Shown: positions 61,069-64,000 of the stretch, in pieces
Numbering within the stretch: position 1 is the first letter of the stretch
Layout: every line of letters begins with the position of its first letter
Assembly: GCA_018141845.1 (NCBI GenBank)
Contig: CP073340.1
Location: 831,001-895,000 of the forward strand
Origin: Lachnospiraceae bacterium oral taxon 096
GTDB taxonomy: Bacteria > Bacillota > Clostridia > Lachnospirales > Lachnospiraceae
Direction of reading: 5' to 3'
DNA length: 64,000 nucleotides
Translations under genes and position numbers: made by a program
The notes under the pieces: model-generated
The model's database searches: none
Seen by the model: only the letters and a program-made list of their open reading frames with translations
Told to the model about the DNA's origin: nothing

Positions 61069-62196
61069 ATGAGCATGAGGAGAAGTTCTGACAAGAGAGA
61101 TCAAGTGATTGTCAGAACGAGTATCATTGGTATTGTTGCCAATATTTTTTTGGCTGGGTTTAAGTTTATGGTGGGCATTTTGACTCACTCGATTGCCATT
61201 ACTTTGGATGCAGTAAATAATTTGAGTGATGTGCTCTCATCGGTGATTACCATTATTGGCACGAAACTGGCAGGAAAGTCACCAGATAAAAAGCATCCCT
61301 ATGGACATGGGCGATATGAATATTTGGCAGCAATTATTATTGCTGTCATTGTGCTATATGCCGGTATTAGTGCACTGATTGAGGCTATAAAATCTATTCT
61401 TCATCCAGCACAGGTAAACTATACACCGGTGTCACTGGTGATTGTAGTAGTGGCTGTGGTAATTAAACTTTTACTTGGAAATTATGTGGGAAAAGTGGGA
61501 AAAAAAGTGGGATCAGATGCACTAATTGTTTCTGGTGCTGATGCAAAATTTGATGCCATTATTTCAACGACTACTATATTAGCGGCAATCATCTTCTTGC
61601 TCACAGGTTTTCGACTAGAGGCCTATTTGGCAGCAGTCATCGCCATACTTTTAATTAAATCAAGTTTTGAAATGCTCAATGATACCATTAGCCTAATCCT
61701 TGGTCAGCGGGCCAATGCAGAAACTTCAAAGAAGGTGAAAGAGGTTATTCAATCGGTTCATGGTGTCAAAGCAGTATATGATTTGATTTTTAATGACTAT
61801 GGCCCAAATCTAATCCTTGCGACAGCACATATTGAGGTACCTGACACTTTTAGTGCTGATCAGATTGATACAATGACAAGAGAAATTAATGATAAGGTAT
61901 ATCATTCCTGTAAGATTGTCATGGCAGCTGTGGGCATTTATTCAGTCAACACAAAGGATGACAAGGCAGCTGAAATTCGTAAGCAGATACGAGATATTGT
62001 GATGGGACATGAGCATGTCTTACAGATGCATGGATTTTATATTGATTTTGAGAAGATGAAAATTCAATTTGATATGATTGTGGGATTTGAGGCGAAGGAT
62101 CGCCATGCGATCTATGATCATGTCAGTCAAGAAATCAAAGAAAAGTATCCAGAATTTGATGTGGAAATTGTAATGGATACAGATTACAGCGATTAA
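61069..62196 (+). CDS. cation diffusion facilitator family metal exporter
   Basis: A 375-residue CDF protein. Helix motif ITLDAVNNLSDV and DAKFDAIIS hold the acidic metal ligands; HPYGHGRYEYLAA has the histidine pair typical of MamM/Zn/Mn-type transporters. Six helices lie in residues 20-215, then a cytosolic domain of about 160 residues that runs longer than most. Metal unknown; the D-x-x-x-D plus HPYGH pattern occurs in manganese/iron CDFs. It follows argD by ten bases, so it is read with the arginine operon although its role is unrelated. Confidence 0.9.
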   Translation: MSMRRSSDKRDQVIVRTSIIGIVANIFLAGFKFMVGILTHSIAITLDAVNNLSDVLSSVITIIGTKLAGKSPDKKHPYGHGRYEYLAAIIIAVIVLYAGISALIEAIKSILHPAQVNYTPVSLVIVVVAVVIKLLLGNYVGKVGKKVGSDALIVSGADAKFDAIISTTTILAAIIFLLTGFRLEAYLAAVIAILLIKSSFEMLNDTISLILGQRANAETSKKVKEVIQSVHGVKAVYDLIFNDYGPNLILATAHIEVPDTFSADQIDTMTREINDKVYHSCKIVMAAVGIYSVNTKDDKAAEIRKQIRDIVMGHEHVLQMHGFYIDFEKMKIQFDMIVGFEAKDRHAIYDHVSQEIKEKYPEFDVEIVMDTDYSD

Positions 62197-62210
62197 TGAT
62201 ATAGAAGATA

Positions 62211-62253
62211 AAAGGGCGTGAAAAAAATGAATCTTCATTTTTTCACGCCCTTT
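62211..62253. terminator. bidirectional terminator between CDF and transglutaminase genes
   Basis: AAAGGGCGTGAAAAAA (62211-62226) pairs with TTTTTTCACGCCCTTT (62238-62253). It stands between convergent genes and can end transcripts from both sides. Confidence 0.88.
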
Positions 62254-62272
62254 AGAATAAATGGGACATTAA

Positions 62273-63160
62273 TTAGTAAAGTCCATTTTGTTCGTCTTCA
62301 TAGACCTTACTCATATCTTTGGAGAGATATGGATGCTGATCGAATCCACAGCCATATCCCATGGCATCAGCATAACCTGTTTTTCCATCCATTTGAAGTA
62401 TGCACCATTGATGTGTCCAAGAATTTGGATTGGCATGTGTCCAGTCGTATCCCATAAAGTCAAGAACTCGTCCTAGTGCTCTTGTTCCTCCTGCACAGGT
62501 GGAGACATGGGCAACAAAAACACCATAAGGACTCCGATAATATTTGTTAGCATCAGTTCCGTACTGATTACTGAGAATATATTCTCTGTAAATAATGGAT
62601 GCAGCTTTTCTGACTTTGGCTAAATCTGTAGTCAAAGAAGAATCAGAGAGAACTCGGATGGCGATCTTTCGTGCCACATCATCTGCTTGGTTGGCTTGCT
62701 CTTTGGAGCAATTCTTGTAATAATCATGTTTGGCAACAACAGCAGCGGCTCTTGCTTCATCTAGCTTAACTTGACCAGTAGAGGATTGTGTATTGCCAGA
62801 GAGCCATGCACCATCGGCACCAACCTTGTATCCATCTGGAGTTGTGGTGTTAGTGAGCATTGCACCATTTGAGCCAAGATAGTAATTGCCAATCCAGCGA
62901 TTGGCGACCATTTTACCGCTGTCATCTAAGTAGTACCAAGTTCCTCTTAGATCCTTCCAGCCAGTACTCATAAATCCAAGTTGGTCAATATAGTACCAAG
63001 AGCCATTGTCATTTACCCATTCATCCTGAGCAAAGCGGCGACCATTTTGAATATAGCGCCATTTTCCATCGTCCTTGTACCAAGGGCTAGCAGCGAATAC
63101 GCTGGTTGTTGTGGCGATGGTCACAGCTGCTGAAATAAGACATAAAGCTAATTTCCTCAT
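62273..63160 (-). CDS. secreted wall-binding protein with transglutaminase-like domain
   Basis: A 295-residue protein: signal peptide (1 to about 24), then about 100 residues of choline/wall-binding repeats (WYKDDGKWRYIQNG, GSWYYIDQLGFMSTGW, GTWYYLDDSGKMV, NRWIGNYYLGSNGAML, TTPDGYKVGADGAWL). The last 150 residues form a transglutaminase-like fold with Cys in VSTCAGGTRALG, His in SWTHQWCIL and Asp in GYADAMG, a plausible C-H-D triad. It may act on peptides in the wall. It shares the repeat style (NRWIG..., TPDGY) with the array at 39626-42620. GGAGGAAAC precedes the start. Confidence 0.87.
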   Translation of the reverse strand: MRKLALCLISAAVTIATTTSVFAASPWYKDDGKWRYIQNGRRFAQDEWVNDNGSWYYIDQLGFMSTGWKDLRGTWYYLDDSGKMVANRWIGNYYLGSNGAMLTNTTTPDGYKVGADGAWLSGNTQSSTGQVKLDEARAAAVVAKHDYYKNCSKEQANQADDVARKIAIRVLSDSSLTTDLAKVRKAASIIYREYILSNQYGTDANKYYRSPYGVFVAHVSTCAGGTRALGRVLDFMGYDWTHANPNSWTHQWCILQMDGKTGYADAMGYGCGFDQHPYLSKDMSKVYEDEQNGLY

Positions 63161-63203
63161 AATGGTTTCCTCCTTTTTATTGTATATGTTCTATATTAGC
63201 TTA

Positions 63204-63232
63204 AGAATACTATAATTGCTCAGGGGAGTCAA
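63204..63232 (-). promoter_or_regulatory. promoter of the transglutaminase-like gene
   Basis: Minus strand TTGACT (63232-63227) and TATTCT (63209-63204) with 17 bases between, about 45 bases before the start at 63160. Confidence 0.6.
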
Positions 63233-63337
63233 TAATTTATTAAGAAAAAAGAAAGAAAAAATTAAATAAATTTGAAGAACCCAAAATAGTAAGTGGACTT
63301 TTAAATCTCAGAAGAGCAAAACAATCTCCCGATACGC

Positions 63338-63366
63338 TAGACGAAAGGAAGGATTTAAGCTATACT
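63338..63366 (+). promoter_or_regulatory. promoter of rfbC
   Basis: TAGACG (63338-63343), spacer 17, TATACT (63361-63366), about 68 bases before rfbC. The -35 is weak. The gap 63161-63434 holds only this and the divergent promoter as far as I can see. Confidence 0.4.
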
Positions 63367-63434
63367 TAAAAGATAGATTTATGGCTTGACCATAGAAAAT
63401 GGAATAAAATGCAATCAAGAAATAGGAGAAAAGA

Positions 63435-63992
63435 ATGGGTAAGATTACAGTAACGAATTGTGAAATTGATGGACTTTATGTTATCGAGCCAACGGTGTTT
63501 CCAGATGCAAGAGGATACTTTGTGGAAACCTACAATCAGAGAGATTTTGAGGAAGCTGGACTGAATATGAAATTTGTACAGGACAATCAGAGCATGTCTG
63601 TCAAGGGAGTATTGCGTGGGCTACATTTTCAAAAGGAGCATCCACAGGGAAAGCTTGTTCGTGTACTGCGTGGGGAAGTTTTTGATGTGGCTGTAGATTT
63701 GAGAAAACATTCAAAGACATATGGAAAATGGTTTGGCGTGGTGCTTTCGGCAGAAAATAAAAAGCAATTTTATATTTCTGAGGGTTTTGCTCATGGCTTT
63801 TTGGTATTATCCGATGAGGCAGAGTTTGCCTATAAGTGTACAGATTTTTATCATCCAGGCGATGAGGGTGGAATTATTTGGAATGATCCATCTATTGGAA
63901 TTGAATGGCCAATTGCAGAGGGAATGGAAATTAATTTATCAGAAAAAGATACAAAGTGGAATGATTTAGCACATACATTCCATTTTTCATAA
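63435..63992 (+). CDS. rfbC: dTDP-4-dehydrorhamnose 3,5-epimerase
   Basis: A 185-residue cupin-type epimerase, third step of dTDP-L-rhamnose synthesis. YFVETYNQRDFEEAG, FVQDNQSMSVKGVLRGLHFQ (with the catalytic histidine) and FDVAVDLRKHSKTYGKW are present, and GFAHGFLVLSDEAEFAYKC follows. Length is normal. The bases after the stop, AAGGAG (63993-63998), are a ribosome site for a further gene beyond the window. It lies 39 kb from rfbB and rfbD. Confidence 0.95.
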   Translation: MGKITVTNCEIDGLYVIEPTVFPDARGYFVETYNQRDFEEAGLNMKFVQDNQSMSVKGVLRGLHFQKEHPQGKLVRVLRGEVFDVAVDLRKHSKTYGKWFGVVLSAENKKQFYISEGFAHGFLVLSDEAEFAYKCTDFYHPGDEGGIIWNDPSIGIEWPIAEGMEINLSEKDTKWNDLAHTFHFS

Positions 63993-64000
63993 GGAGCAAA

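Overview
The window is low-to-moderate GC Firmicute DNA and most resembles a Lachnospiraceae-type anaerobe (Clostridia). Reasons: strong GGAGG ribosome sites, short intergenic gaps with one-base or ATGA overlaps between genes, a selenocysteine formate dehydrogenase, many secreted proteins with aromatic cell-wall-binding repeats, and AprAB-type sulfate assimilation. The genus cannot be fixed from the sequence alone. I saw no rRNA, tRNA or CRISPR array.

Layout. 1-1186: the end of an FAH-family hydrolase and a class B sortase. 1334-9818: a molybdenum/selenium operon made of a mobA-mobB fusion, moeA, a formate/nitrite channel, a NuoF-tail/GltD-like flavoprotein, fdhF read through an in-frame UGA (Sec) at 7379-7381 with a SECIS-like hairpin behind it, and fdhD. 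9940-11956: an IS607-type element (serine recombinase plus TnpB) inserted directly ahead of mocA. 11966-14210: mocA, yqeC and yqeB, the accessory genes of selenium-dependent molybdenum hydroxylases; the hydroxylase itself is not in the window. 14402-17936: an enolase-superfamily dehydratase with a polar amino-acid type ABC importer. 18025-21280 (minus strand): ridA, a small leader ORF with a perfect Shine-Dalgarno sequence, and the Mg2+ P-type ATPase mgtA. 21544-23831: an NCS2 permease and a YARHG lipoprotein.

23969-39460 is a surface-polysaccharide region: rfbB, rfbD, a hexosamine/hexose phosphomutase, leuA (metabolically out of place), six glycosyltransferases, two MOP flippases, a DegT aminotransferase followed by an ATP-grasp ligase, and a GacI/GacJ-like pair. 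The other dTDP-rhamnose gene present, rfbC, lies alone at 63435. 39626-42620 is a tandem array of four secreted wall-binding proteins; copies two to four are spaced exactly 831 bp apart. 42880-50390 is a full route from sulfate to sulfide: a CHR-family transporter, AprA, AprB, CysD, CysN and a siroheme sulfite reductase.

50486-64000 carries an AT-rich FtsX-like permease with its ATPase, a sirtuin and a LacX-like mutarotase with a poly-lysine tail (both minus strand), a GNAT acetyltransferase, a lipoprotein flavodoxin, a small orphan gene, the arginine operon argC-GNAT-argJ-argB-argD followed by a CDF metal exporter, a wall-binding transglutaminase-like protein (minus strand), and rfbC. The most unusual points are the mgtA leader, the DegT/ATP-grasp pair, the CHR protein in a sulfate operon, an FdhD without its cysteine motif, the 831-bp array and the lysine-tailed mutarotase.
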